From the NCBI RefSeq assembly GCF_008831285.2, contig NC_045148.1:4586001-4650000 (forward strand): a stretch of 64,000 nt of DNA, in the 5' to 3' direction. How positions within the stretch are numbered: the first letter of the stretch is position 1; every line of letters begins with the position of its first letter. Positions 23,538-36,400 of this stretch are shown piece by piece. Made by a program: the position numbers and the translations under genes. Under the pieces are notes generated by a model, which saw nothing but the letters and a program-made list of their open reading frames with translations, made no database searches and was not told the origin of the DNA. The stretch comes from Nymphaea colorata. Lineage: Eukaryota; Streptophyta; Magnoliopsida; Nymphaeales; Nymphaeaceae.

Positions 23538-26146
23538 GGGGAAAATGTTAATGAAAATCCTCTAAGTTGATATGCATTTATGGGGAATTTCAACATCATC
23601 AGATGTTTTCATGTTCGCTGTGGATTCCATGTACTATAATACTATAATCTAATGTTGTATGTATCTTACGATGTGGATGCGTATCCTGTGATAATGATAC
23701 ATATCATAACTATCGGGAAAATTAATATGATTGACCTCCTTTCTAGATACGAGACAATAACTTGAGACCTCTTTGTCGATTGGGCTTTAAAGGCCCTCTT
23801 CCTTCACTTCTAAACTCTTTATCAGTTGAGTAATGGGGAGCTATTGTCAGTTTGAGAGAAAATGTCGATTTGAAGGAAGATTTGTGTGTGGGAGACCGAT
23901 TTGCAGTTGAAAAAGAGGGGTTTGTACCATAGATTTCTATTGTTTGTAAATATTACCTTAGATCTCTATTATTTTGTGAATATATGACTTCAAACACCCA
24001 TATGACAATGGTGCACAAGGGTAGGAGACAATCTGTTTCTCCTCTGCCTATATTTTTGAATACTCCTATTGTTATATTGGCTTCTAAGTCCAGCTTCCTT
24101 TTCTTCAAAGTGTCTTCTTTTTTGACATTTGTAAAAGGTATAAACAGTTTAGAATTTACTTCATTTTTTCTTAATTTTTCTTTCTGTCTGCTAAGTCTTG
24201 TTCTTTTTTTAGTTCCTTTAAATGTCTTTGTCGATCTTGTTTCATGATCTAATTCGATAACCATAGATCCACAAAAAAAACATTTCTGACATATTTATGG
24301 GGGGCAGTACGTTTCTCGTAGTCGTAAAATAGAATTCGAACTAATTGTATATTGCCACCACTACCAATAGTTTTTCTCCTCTTCCCACAAACCTCCAAAG
24401 TGGTTGAGATTCTTGAGAAGGAGCTCTTTCAACCGTAGCAACTGCATTTCCACTGTTTCTGGAGCTTGTCAATTGTCATATGAGTGCTTCCAACTGCCTT
24501 TTCCTTATCTCTAAAGTTGCCTGGAAAGTACAAAGGAAATACATAAAGAAAGAAAAAATTTTGAAACTCAATGACCTAATTATCCATTCTTGTGTTCATT
24601 AATGAGAAAATGAATAAGATTGATGATTTGTAGTCTCATCATGTTGCTTGGGTAAATCAACTTACAGAGAAAAAAAACATGTAGCTCTTTGCATAGGAAA
24701 GGTCCACTAATTTTCCACCTCTTTACTTTTGCGATTATGATATTGAAAAAATTAAATGAAAGCGAATCAATAGGAGAGCCAAGATAGCAAGGAAGTACAA
24801 ACAAAGAGAAATTAAAGAAATCAACAATGTGGTATTATAATTGCTTAAAATAACATCTTGTTGGAGTAAATATTACCATGTGCTACCAGCATTACTATTG
24901 GCAAGAAGAATGTTGCTACGCTTAATTTACTAAGCTCTGCAGGTAAAGACTTGTGTAACTGAAGGAATATTGTAGTTGTTCCATGCTACAATGGGGAGAA
25001 GAATGAATAGGGATCTCAGATATGCATTTCAGCTTTTACAATGAACAGAAAAAGGAAAACTTTGCTGTAAATCAGAGTCTAAAACAGCCAACTTTTACCA
25101 TATAAGGTGAAGCATGATTTTGCTCTTCCATGTTACAAGCAGGAGGCTTTCGATGTGTTTAACAGACTGGACCACAAATGCTTGTGATATTTAAAAGTCC
25201 CTAATCGTTTATTTCAATTTCAGGGCAGACATAATAAAGTCCCATAGCTTCAAATATGTTGTTGTGACTTGAACAGCAAGACAATTCAGATTGGTTCAGA
25301 TACCAGCAAAAAGCAAAACATTGTTGCATAAAATTAACTTAAAGCAATTCCACTACCCATAAGAAAACATGAAAAAATATGAAGGGAGATAGAGGAGAAG
25401 AGAAAGAGAGCAAAAGGAGATGGAGAATGATAGAGGGAGACAGGCAGAGAGAAAGAGAGTATGCCTGTTGTAAGAGGCCTCACTCAAACACATGCTGGAG
25501 AGGGGATGGGAGATGGAGGATGCACTCAACTCTTTCCTGCATATACGTATGTATTTATAATGGAAGGAAAACCAAAAAATGAATTTTCTTGGACTTGCAC
25601 AAAATTGACTGAATACAAGGAAGGACGGATTCAGCCTCTGGTGCATTGACTGCATCCTGCTTGGTCAATGCTGTTCCACTGTGTCCAGGCCTGAACTCAT
25701 GTCCACATCCATGTTGGGGCATGTCGGCATGAGTGTGTTGTATGCATGTCTTAGGTTTCCAGAAATTTGGAGTCAATCTCTTGCAAAATTTGATAATCAA
25801 TGTTGGCTGGGAAATAGACTGTGGTCTAGACTCAAGTCCAATTATTGGATTGTGAAGCCCCTAAGACTCTTTTCTTTAATGCCCTTAGTAGGTGGTAGCA
25901 CAAGTTTTTAACATATTGTAGTCCTTGTGATGATTGAAGAAGAGCTGCGAAAGAAGTTAATGCATTATCGATGACCATATCACCTATGCATCTGCACATG
26001 CAAGTGTACCGGGCGAACACTTTTTTTCTCTTCTGGGAATGGCTGTGCCAATATTTAGGTTTATAGCACTGTCTACTACTTGGCTGCTACCTTTATTAAT
26101 TATTTTTTGGTTCCGTGTTTCTTTTTTTTGGTCTCATTCTGTGCAG
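20481..26146. other. probable long first intron or upstream region of the BET11-like gene
   Basis: No convincing protein domain is present. The stretch includes a 16-bp-ended miniature element (23135-23470) and a tandem pair of about 77 bp at roughly 22975-23125 (CCAAAAAATGAAAAATCTG in both). It also has a TA run at 23485-23534 and a GA-rich patch near 25380-25460. One possible start exon is ATGAG at 21073-21077, followed by GT and preceded by an acceptor-like CTTGCAG. It would join the SNARE exon in phase but gives a shorter N-terminus than known relatives. Confidence 0.4.
23135..23470. mobile_element. MITE with TTGGTAGAAACCAGAC ends
   Basis: The terminal inverted repeats are 16 bp (TTGGTAGAAACCAGAC on the left; the complement of TTGGTAAAAACCAGAC on the right), with one mismatch. 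Length is 336 bp and the interior is AT-rich and non-coding. Both flanks are microsatellite DNA, so no target duplication can be defined. A truncated relative lies at about 50791-51110. Confidence 0.65.
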
Positions 26147-26938
26147 AGACCTCCGAGGAGGCCGCAATGCTTTGTTTGATGGAATTGAAGAGGGTGGTAT
26201 TAGGGCTTCCTCTTCTTACAGCAATGAAATATCTGAATTTGACAATGATAGAGCAATGGATGGACTTCAGGACAGGATCAGCATTCTGAAAAGAGTAAGT
26301 TAAAAAAGCTTGACATAATAAATAGTCTTCTGTTATTGTTCAAATCATGTGGGCGGTGATGGTTTTGTCCTTTATCATTTTGTGATACTTTCTTATTTAT
26401 GTGGAGCTGTTTAGGCTTGCCAGATGTCTTGGTTTCTGATTGCTGTCAACAATACCGGCAGTGATAAGAGGCAAAATCTTTTCGTTGGTAGTTATAAAAC
26501 ATAGTCTCTCTTTACCATATGGCAATATGTGTTGATGTTGTTCCCATTTTCTGTATCTGGTATTTCCTATGCAAGATCATAACATTGGACAATTGACACT
26601 GATATCTTGATCAGTATAGTGAAACTGCATTTTAACAGTTTGTACCCCCAGTGTTGCATCATGTTTTTATGGGTTTTCTGCTTCTGACAAGACCTCTTTT
26701 CACATCTCTGGATATCTGGTGCCTAATCTTAGGGTTTGATATCCACAAGTAATGAAGCTATGTTCAAGGTTGGTGGCACTTTATTCATTTTAGAAGATCT
26801 AAGATTAAATGATAAATCTCTGGATGTGGTACTTTTCCGACAGGCTGAGATGTGCCTAGGCATGGAAAACCATGTGGCTTCTTGCAAACTTGTTATTTAA
26901 TTAAGAAATGACCTCTCCCCGTGTTGCACTAGGGCCAC

Positions 26939-26986
<48 letters not shown>

Positions 26987-28169
26987 GTAGAAAACATCTG
27001 CCCATTTGTTAGTCCATAATTCATATAGCTTGTCAACTTCTCTGATTCTGTTGTATCTCTGCTTAACTAAATGAACATCTCTTTTCCTCTACCGATGCTA
27101 GTCATGGGCTTCTCAACGGTCATCCTTCATTTCTGTTCAGGTCAAATCTTAGGTCCAAGCTCGAGCTCCGTTGCTAGGTTGGTCAGACAGGAAAAGTTTG
27201 GTCTTGTATCTTTTGGATTTTGAAATTTGAGGATCTCCACAGTAGGTGGCTTACTAGGTCCTCCTTTCCTCTTATCGGGTACATGTTTGCAAAAACATGC
27301 TTGAAAGTGTGTTTAGTGTTTACTAAAAGCAGGTCATTCGACATGCATGAAAGTGTGTTTACTAAAAGCAGGTTATACATGTGTGTGGTCCTTCTCACAA
27401 GGTTCCTGCAGATACCCTGAGCTATGCAGTTACATTCTGAAACTCATACATGAAAAGTTATCCCATCCTAGAGCATACTTCATCCTTAGCTACCAGTACC
27501 TTGTGCTAAGCAATATATCTCGCTGTCTTACAATACTACATTTCGTGGGAAAGCTCAGAAAGATAAATTGTTATGTGAATGGGTTTGGTGGGAGTGGTAT
27601 TTTAGACTGCTGCAGTTCAGTCATCAGTGAGTTTCAGCATGCAGGAATGGTTTCTAGAAGTGAACTAGGTCAGATGCTTTGTCCTTTATGCTTTTCTTTC
27701 CTCACGTCAGTTTGTTTCAGAACAAGTGTGCAATCGGTTCCCCTGCATTAGTTTTAGCATATGCTATATAATTTCTGATGGGAACATTCTTCCAACAGTT
27801 GACTGGAGATATCCATGAGGAGGTTGAGAGTCACAACCGTGCACTTGACAGGATGGTAATCATTCTGGACCTTAATGAGTTTCAGCAGGATTAAATGTCT
27901 GGTGTGTTTATTTGGTTGCCATTCCATACAAATGGGATGCAGGGAAATGATATGGATGCATCCAGAGGAATCTTATCCGGCACCATGGATCGGTTCAAGA
28001 TGGTATACTTTTCGTCCCCCTGAGATTTTGTCTTTTTGTTAAAATGCAGCCTTATATAAACTTTAGCAAGCTTATGCAGGTGTTTGAGACAAAGTCTAGC
28101 AGGAGAATGGCCACACTGGTTGCATCTTTTGTTGCATTGTTCCTACTCATATATTACCTGACCAAGTAG
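26147..28169 (+). CDS. BET11: Bet1-like Qc-SNARE (BET11 type), exons 2-5
   Basis: Tail-anchored SNARE that helps fuse vesicles on the ER-Golgi route. Coding exons are 26147-26294, 27799-27855, 27943-28002 and 28080-28169 (stop TAG). All introns have GT/AG ends, with lengths of 1504, 87 and 77 bases. They encode 117 residues: an N-terminal 'RGGRNALFDGIEEGG' signature, a heptad-rich SNARE helix ('GLQDRISILKR', 'HEEVESHNRALDRMG'), 'SGTMDRF', then 'KSSRR' before a C-terminal hydrophobic anchor ending 'LLIYYLTK'. Arabidopsis BET11 has 122 residues, so about five N-terminal residues are missing. Exon 26147 starts in phase 2, so a first coding exon of about 14 bases ending before GT must lie upstream. 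I scanned ATGAA starts back to 20.2 kb and found none with the right length and donor. Every visible exon is intact, so it is probably functional. Confidence 0.92.
26941..26981. repeat. 41-base poly-T tract
   Basis: An uninterrupted T run inside the 1.5-kb intron of the BET11-like gene. It could be the reverse of a retroposed poly(A) tail, but no target duplication or retroposon body is visible. Homopolymer length in an assembly can be inexact. Confidence 0.9.
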
Positions 28170-29649
28170 CACTGCTGAAAATGCGTGGAAGTCAGGAATA
28201 CAGTGTAGTTCTGCTCTATATCTGGTCGGTGTGATCCCACTGTTATACGACAGTTGATGTCTATTATATAAGTGTGATTGGATTGGTTCAGTTTCTTGTA
28301 GGGCTGGAACCTCCAGTATTTGGTCACATGTATAAAATTAAATGAAGTTTATGGAAGTGGATTCAGTTTACTTTAGATCTGGAATTGGAAGTTTAGTAAC
28401 TTCAGTTTCACAAAAAGTTCAACTTTCACTTAGGCTTGGATAGAACAATGTTTGCTGGTTTGCCTTTCAAATTTAGTGCACAGCTAAAATTTAAGTTAAC
28501 TTCAAGAAGTTATTCCTATCACGAGAATTTTCTGCAGTTCTGGGTTTGATCTTTGGAATCTAACGAAATATACAACCCTAGGAAACTTTACTATCAAGGG
28601 TCTAGCTGTTTAACCTGTTCTTATCCAATTAAGTTTGCACCTCCTCTTTACAGGAAGGTCATATGTGGTCGTTTGAAAAAAATAAAAAATCCGTGGGCTT
28701 CGTTTGAGGCCATTTATGTCGTGTTAGTGTGCAACGTAAGATCAGAGGCAAAAAAGTTTTCAAATTCGTGTGATTATATCAACTTGAAATGTAATATTCT
28801 TTTAGAAAATCTAATTATATGGGCTCGACTTGATGGACTAAAACAAAAATTTTGTCCCTTTTACTCTTGTGCAACATTACTTGGTTAAGATAGAAAAGGA
28901 GAGTACTTCAAAATATTGCAAGAACTCACGAGGAGTCCGAGACCTCTGACCAAATAGATCATATTACTCAAAGACCGTCTTCAATGACCTCTTTTTGCAA
29001 AAGTAAATGGTAGTTCTTTTTTTTTAAAAAAAATTGTTTATGAGGTAATTTTTGATTTATATGATCAAACGACCCACAGTAGTTCTCATGAGTTTCCATA
29101 TGTGATTTGCTTTCATCTCAAGTAGCCCATGTGGTTTGTCCATTTGAATGGATTCCGGTGCAAATCGGCTGGGAGTTTCACTTGTTTACAAATGCAAATT
29201 TGAAAATAAAAGGTACATAGTTTGGTGAGGTCAAAGTCGCAATCCACAAAAAAAAAAAAAAGAGGAGTGAGAAACTTGGGAATCCAAAGAGGGGAAACTG
29301 CTGTCTCCTCAGAGCCATTCGATAAAATTCGCACGGAGGGGAAACTGCTAACCTTTACTCAGATTTCCGTCCAACACAAAGTGTTGTGTTGGTCACCAAA
29401 GGAACGAAGGAGAATGCAGTCATGGAGAGCCACGGCACATCCGATCCAGGCTGGTTTTAGAAGCTGGAGTTGATCTCAGCAATTGGAGGTTGATGGTCTA
29501 TATCCATCCAAAAGAAATTCTCATGACAGCTTCACCCTTCAGATATGTAGTTCTGGTGGGTCCCTATGGAGAAGGAGCAAGTCGGAACATGTTTAACAAG
29601 TACAAATGTTCAGTGATCTCCGAAAGCAATATTTGGATATATTCAACTA
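28170..29649. other. 3' flank of the BET11-like gene, no further gene
   Basis: It probably begins with the 3' UTR of the SNARE gene. An open frame at 28553-28888 (+) and one at 29113-29334 (-) match no family I recognise. No complete mobile element was identified in this stretch. Confidence 0.45.
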
Positions 29650-30016
29650 TAGGGATGTACAACTAGTCGTGCCAACTCGGGCTCGACTAAAACTCATCCT
29701 TCTAAGCTTGACTCATTTAATAAACGAGTTGAGTTTGAGTTTGAATTAAAACTCGAGTTATAAATGAGTCGAACTCGAGTTACACAAGCTCAACTTGGCT
29801 CATGTCTTCCATGTTTAATAATCTTTAGGAGTATGTTCATAATTATTAAAAAAAATTTGACACCTTTTTTGTGGTTTTCATTTTCATTTAAAGAAGAAAC
29901 TATATGAATCAAATGATAGAAGCTAAAATGAGTCGAGCTTGACCGGAGCAATATGTATCTCGAGCCGAGCTCAAGCTAGCCAAGCTCGAGGCAGCCGAGA
30001 TTGTTGTACATTCCTA
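29650..30016. mobile_element. hAT-like MITE, CTCGAG-rich family, cargo-free copy
   Basis: A 367-bp element with inverted ends TAGGGATGTACAA and TTGTACATTCCTA. The 8-bp flanks TTCAACTA and CTTAACCA match at 5 of 8 positions, and all differences are C/T, consistent with an aged hAT target duplication. The interior is full of GCTCGACT/ACTCGAGTT words on both strands. The ends and interior words match those of the longer element at 59972-61286, making the two relatives. Confidence 0.7.
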
Positions 30017-30605
30017 CTTAACCATAGAGGTGCTGCAATTAGAAATGGATGATTTTGGTGGAGATTAAGGGGAACCCCAGATGGTGCCATGGAAGCTTGT
30101 GTGGGTCATCAATGCACACTTCAGTAGATTGTTGATAGCATCTACATTCTAGCTTCTGCATGTTATCAATTAAAAAAATGTTATCCTCTTCTCAACCTTC
30201 CCATCAAACTGTGAATGCCCTATTCCTTCAAGTTTGTGAAAGAAAACAGTGATTTAGAGTAGTTTACATTCACACAAATCGAAATTGTTCTTCCCAAATT
30301 CCACTCCCAATCTTACCATCGATGTTAATATGTGGAATGGATGAGTATTTCACTTCAGTAGTGTCACAGCCCATATAGTGATTACCTGCAGCTTCCTTTG
30401 AGGGATAAAGCTGCTCAGGAAAAGTGTGTCACGCTTCCTTAGGCTATATGGGTGCACTGCACTTAGGGAAAAAATGTGTAAGGAAAGTTCTTGCCCATCA
30501 AGCCAAAAACTCACGTTGCTCGGGCTCACCCAATTGTTGTGTCTCCACTCAAACTTAGAGAAAACCAAGTATCCCCTTTTGTCGTGTGAAAGATGGATGT
30601 GGAGT

Positions 30606-31027
30606 TAGGGATGTCAATATATCCGATTTGAATCGGATATCCGACCGATCCGAAAAAAATGGATATGGATAAAAATTTAATATCCGATTAAGAAATCGGA
30701 TTGGATTTGGATTTAATAAATGACATCCGATCGGATTCAGATTCGGATTTGGATATACATGAATATTGGATCGGATTCAGTTTTGAACAAATATCATCTA
30801 TCTAATACTTGAAAAATGGCAAAATTCGGATTCGGATTCGGATATAAATATAAAAATCGGATTCGGATCGGATTCGGATTGTAAAATCGGATTTCGGATT
30901 CGGATTCGGATATGACTTTGCTTTGTCCGAATTCGAATCCGAATCTGAATCCGAATATATGAATATCCGAAAAAATGGATATGGTTGAAGATGTATCCGA
31001 TCCGAATCCGATCCGTTGACATCCCTA
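30606..31027. mobile_element. hAT-like MITE, GGATTCGGAT-rich family, intact copy
   Basis: A 422-bp element with inverted ends TAGGGATGTCAA and TTGACATCCCTA and a perfect 8-bp target duplication TGTGGAGT (30598-30605 and 31028-31035). The interior consists of GGATTCGGATAT-type words on one half and their complements on the other, so the whole element can fold back. There is no coding capacity; movement would need a hAT transposase in trans. It is the best-preserved of three copies in this window. Confidence 0.92.
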
Positions 31028-31284
31028 TGTGGAGTAGATATTCCACTTGGTTACTTTGGGTTTTTCAAGTGACACATTAAGTAATGATTATAGCAGCAGT
31101 GATAAGGGGAAGACATAACGGGCCAACAAAAATCAAGAGGCCAGGGTTGTAATGAGTGAAGGAGTAGTTAATGGCTGAGCCGTAGACAAAAGAGACTGCT
31201 CAAGCACATCCCAACCACGAGGATTCCCAAGATGGATCACCTTAGTTACAAGGAAATTGTGAATCCCCCTTAGATGAACAAACT

Positions 31285-31760
31285 AATCTCACTGGAAAGG
31301 AAGAGGATCCTAGCAATACAATGACAAAGTTTGAACGAGTCTCTTGTTTGGCTCCTATGAAAACAACCAATCTCAATGAAAATTTTGTTGTAAAATATGA
31401 GAGGAATCTCACTGGAAAGGAAGAGGATCCTAGCAATACAATGGCAAAGTTTGATGAGCCTCATGTTTGGCTCCTATGAAAACAACCAATCTCAATGAAA
31501 ATTTTGTTGTGAAATATGAGAGGAATTTCACTGGAAAGGAAGAGGATCCTAGCAAGCATCTTGTTTGGCTCCTGTGAAAACAACCAATCTCAATGAAAAT
31601 TTTGTTGTGAAATATGAGAGAAATCTCACTGGAAAGGAAGCGGATCCTAGCAATACAATGGCAAAGTTTGCACGAGCCTCTTGTTTGGCTTCTATGAAAA
31701 CAACCAATCTCAATGAAAATTTTGTTGTGAAATATGAGAGGAACTGCAAGGGCCGCAGCT
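31285..31760. repeat. about 120-bp tandem repeat, 4 copies
   Basis: Units begin with AATCTCACTGGAAAGGAAG at 31285, 31405, 31524 and 31622, with a partial fifth at about 31742. The spacings are 120, 119, 98 and 120 bases. The short unit has lost an internal segment. Other shared blocks are 'AACAACCAATCTCAATG' and 'TTTGTTGTGAAATATGAGAG'. One frame reads 'KTTNLNENFVVKYERN' repeatedly, and indels break it. No known protein repeat is recognised. Confidence 0.88.
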
Positions 31761-32769
31761 CAGTTTTGATCTCAACTCAATTCTTCATAGGGTAGATACA
31801 CATGTGAAAGGCGTCGTTCTTAAGGGCATAGATAGAAAAGGCCGGTAACTATATATTGATAGCTTCAAACACATATGTTGTCAAACGATGGCATCTGCAA
31901 AGGGTGGTCTTCTTGGAACCATAGCATAGTGCAGTTAGTGGATTGTTTGATTATTGGTTTTTTTCCATTAAGGGCATGGGGATAATGATTAATTAGGTTG
32001 GCAGTTTTCTTCTAACTCATCTTCATTAGAGGATGAATTGTTTTGTGGTGATTATTGCTTGGGGAAGTGGAAACACATTTTTCTCATAACTAACTTCAAT
32101 GTCATATGCAAGCCCCCAAACTTGTATTTTTTTAATCATTCAATGTAGATTTCCATCTTTATGAAGTGAATGACTTGGAGAGAAACTTAATCATACTTGA
32201 GACTTGGCAATGCTTTGTGGTTACTCATTGCCATCTTGACTGAGACCTACGTTGGATCATAAGGCCCTTATATTTAAGGTCTCTAAGGCCCTTCAGGGCA
32301 CAAGGAAGAAAGGTCTATTTAGATTTCTGAAACCTTAGACATTGGATCAAGCTAGTAAACATATCATTTTTGCTGGATGAAGAGCGAAACTGCAAATGTC
32401 CTGCAATAAGAATTCTTCAAAAAATGAATAGAGTGAGAAATAACTTAATACAATACATTAGAACAAAAACATTTTGGGATGCTTCAACGTAAGAAGCAAA
32501 GCCTTTTCAAGGAGCTAGAAACCTTACATGAAAGGGAGAGTGAGAGGAGATGACAGCATAGAAGTATAATGCAACACTCAGAGTGCCCTTGAGTAAGCTT
32601 ATTTATTAGAGGAAGTTATGTAGAGGAATATAGTTAAAACTAGATGGAGACAAAAGCATATTTCCACGCTTTACTAGAAGAAGAAGCCAAAGGAACAAAA
32701 TGGACAAGTTAGAAGTTGATGGTTGTGCCCAGCCCACATAGCCACTATGAGCCTTGACAAGGACAACAT

Positions 32770-33460
32770 AAATGGCTTCCTTCTTAATCAATATTTTAAT
32801 ATTAATTGATGACATCCTCATACTTGGCAAAGGAGCCTTCAAATTTGTGTTGGAAACTACAAAGGTCTTAATATTTATAGATACAATGAAGCTTAGTATT
32901 ATACTCACAGATCCATCTTTAATCATTTCAAAAGGGTTGTGCCCAAAGAAGAAGAACTAGCGAGGATCTTAGGCTGGACGATGGGTAGCTTCCCCCCCTA
33001 GCTACCTATTGCTCTTTACAAGAATCCGTCGGAAGCTGCAAGGATATCATCCATAAGTTTCAAAAGAAATTGGCAAGATGAAAGACAAATTTTCTTTCAT
33101 ATGTTGGGATGTCAAGATTAAACATGCATAACTTGGCTGCCATCCCTACCTACTAGAAGCACGTTCCTTTTGGAACCCTATTGCCATCCTTACAAAATTG
33201 AAGCCACAAAACTCAATTTGTAGACCAAAGAGTGAATAGGGATTGGGTCTCAAGCCCATTGAGGATACCAACAAGGTTGTGTTGGTAGGCAGGCTATGCT
33301 GTATTTCAACCAAGACTCCGTCATGTCCCCATGGCTCTTCTCAAGATACTTGCCTTATTCAAGAAGTTTATAGAAAGTGCATGCGGTAAAGTTCGTGGTG
33401 CTAGAAAGCAAGTAGCAGTTTAACATAGATTAGATGGTTATTGCAGGAATCTGGCTAAGG
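32770..33460 (+). pseudogene. LINE reverse-transcriptase remnant
   Basis: Several short frames line up with the second half of a plant non-LTR reverse transcriptase. A catalytic-box-like 'IDDILILGKG' at about 32815 stands where LINEs have F/Y-A-D-D. It is followed by 'LIISKGLCPKKKN', then in shifted frames by sequence recalling the 'LGLP' region and by 'LEARSFWNP' and 'GLGLKPIED'. Stops and frameshifts are frequent and the first catalytic residues are altered, so it is inactive. Neither a 5' end nor a poly(A) end was located. Confidence 0.6.
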
Positions 33461-36400
33461 GGCACTAATAGGTAAATGAGAAAAATTTTCTTCAAACATC
33501 AATATGAAAATAAGAACTTGTTTTTGGGGTATGTGTAGGCAATTGCCCACACTTAACGCACACCTGCATCCAATGCTTGTTGTACGGCCAAATTCTATCA
33601 TGACAAATAATGGCACAAATAATCTCTTAGTTAGATCTTTAAGGAGGATATTATGGTAATGTCATGTCTTGTCCAGTGATCTAAGGATATTAGTAGCTGA
33701 TTAAACTAAAAAGCGTGATGCTCCTAGTATTTGTGTTGCTAGAGAGGCAAGGATGGTCAACTCACTATCAATCCTTAGTTTGGAGAACCAGTGCAGTTAA
33801 GAAGTTTGGTTACTGGCTTTGAGGTTAATTTTAAAAGCAAAATCAATAGAGAAGAAACCTAAAAGGAAGTAGTGCCAATTGGTGTACCTTGAAGAGGCTG
33901 AAAGCTACTTCCTCCTTTTTTCCTCCTACCTCGGGGTCCAAGGTTGCTTTAGGACTTTTTCAGGGGCAGCCCAAACAGTCCATCGTACTTATTCGGGTAG
34001 GGCTAAACTAAATCAGAATATAAAAAATACATTACCCAACCAAAGTTTTTCAAATTTTGTAATGTAATGTTTTTTTTTCTAGTAGTTGGGGCGGGCCATG
34101 GCCTAGGCGCCCCCCCCCCCCCCACCTCTCCGCCCTTGGGTGCGGAGCATAATATTTGTCAATTAAGTGTCGCACTCCCACCATTTGCAGCTTAAGGGAG
34201 TAGCACTTACAAAATAAAACTGACGACCGGCCCTTCACCACTCCCAACCTGACCAACTACACTACGCTCCTCAAGAGCCACCAATGTGTAATAAAGAAAT
34301 TAATTATGTAAGACCATGTGGCCAACAGCCCACATCATGAGCCCAGCCATGGGTAGGACAATGTGGAGAAGCACTGTTTCAGTGCGCCTGCTGGTTCCCA
34401 ATTTCCATTTCCCACTTGCGAAAAGGCTACATGGATGACTAAATGAAAAATTTAGAGTTTCTGTAGCTAACAGGTGCAATAAGGATATGTGATCTAAGTT
34501 ACACGTCCTTTTAGAAAAAATGAGAAAAAAATGTGATAAATTAAATTTTAGTTTAAAACTTTAAAAAACGTGTTTCTTTTTTTAAATTCATGTTTTTTTG
34601 TTTTTTTTTCAATTTTTTTAATGCCAAATTTTTTTTTATTGCAAATTTATTATCTTTTGATGTTTGTGTTATTAGTTTCTCACTTATTTTATTTTTTTTT
34701 TATTTTTTTTAATTTTAAAATTTTACTTTTTTTTTTAAGCTCACAACCTCACCGTTTAAAACTCCGGAATGTTATTTGTGACTATAGATTTGACCATCAC
34801 ATTCTCATCAATTATTTGTGACTATGGATCTTACTATCACATTTTCATCAATCGTGCAAAACCTAGAAGAGTTTGGGATTCGCTATCGGAAGCAGTTTGG
34901 TCATTATCAGTGGAGGAGGCAGCATGTAGGTTGGTGTGTGAGCAATTACCACCTTATTTATAAGAATGCTCTTTACAAATTTAAGATAGTGCCTCTTAAT
35001 AAAAAAATTCTTGGCATCTCCACTGGTGGCCTCCCTTGGTTGAGAGTGGCATGCTTAGGAGTTTCAGGTCTGCAGTGCAAGCAATTAAAAGCCAGTGCGG
35101 CTCCACCATATGTGTTAGCGACTGTGTGCTTTCACATTGGTTTTGGAAACAATGGTCCACCAAGAACATATTGGTTTTGGAAACAATGGTCCATCAAGAA
35201 CATAGTGGTGCAAGAGAAACTAGGGGACCCAGCCATGGATATGATAATTCGAAAAGGCGTGCTTGGAAGCTGCTTGACGAGTCCTGGGCTGTGACAGAGA
35301 AGAGAAAGGAACTTCTGACATCAGAAGATCTTTCAGACTGATATTAATGAAGCTCCAAGCCTCCAACTGATTGCAAATTAACAGCCCATCGTGTGGCAAG
35401 AAGAGTTGGGCTGCTAGCATGCAGAAGGATGGTGAAGGGTACGCAACATGACTTCATTCCAGCAGAATTGTGGGCATCTTGTTTGCTGAAACACTGTGCG
35501 GAGGCAAGCAAGGGACTGACATACGTGTTTACTTTTTCGTTCTGTTTTTCTCTGTTGGTGCTGTTACTACCTGAGCTCCGCCCACTGCTAGTTCTATCGC
35601 ATTACGTTCACGGGGTCACTAGGCCCAGCAGACACTGTTTTATGCAGCCTCTTCTGTAGGTGAAGCGACGCATCCTGTTTCTTCCTCTTTCGTGTCCTTT
35701 TTTTTTTTTGGCTAATGGAGGGGAGTCTATCTCTCGGTATTCGAAAGAGGAAAACCTTAGCTATGGGGCCTTGTAAATCTCAATTTGAACATCGAAAATT
35801 CATGATTTTGTTCCTCCATTATGTTGTGGAAATTCCAAGTCCGTATATGCATTTGCGTTGCATTCCATTTGCATATATTTAGATGGTTTCCTTCCACACA
35901 TATCTATATATATATATATATACATATATATTACCATGAAAAATGTATCTAAAAAAGAGTACCACAATCCATTTTTAGATTGATTCGGTACGGGTTAAAA
36001 AATGAATTTTCTTAGGCTCTTAAGGTCATAAAACTCAACCTACAGTACGTTCAATTTTAGAATTTTTCGAGATCACGTTTGCATTTTTTTTTAAACCCTA
36101 TCAATTTGGTCAGATTTTTGAAAAGTTAGCCAAAGCCGATTGATAGGCGAGTATGACTTGGGTGTTAATGCCCGTTCATTTTTTAGGGGAAAGGAGCACA
36201 ACCACTTGATGACATACAACACAGCTTGTCACTTGGTGCCAGGTGGTTGGGGCCTTTTTCATAACAAACAATTTGCTTCAGTGGACGGACGCTAGAGAAA
36301 ATCAAAACATAAAAGCCAAAATCCAAATAATCTAAAAAACTTACAGAACAGTTTTTGAGTTATTATTTGGTTACAGAAACATGTTAATTTCTTTGTCGAC

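Noticed and set aside
25004-25060. ATGAAT/ATGAAC starts tested as BET11 exon 1
   Set aside because: Neither is followed by GT at the position required by the phase-2 junction.
34818-35341. Open frames of 158 and 101 codons on the + strand
   Set aside because: Two overlapping frames of equal quality span a 34-bp duplication, with no recognised domain or splice context.
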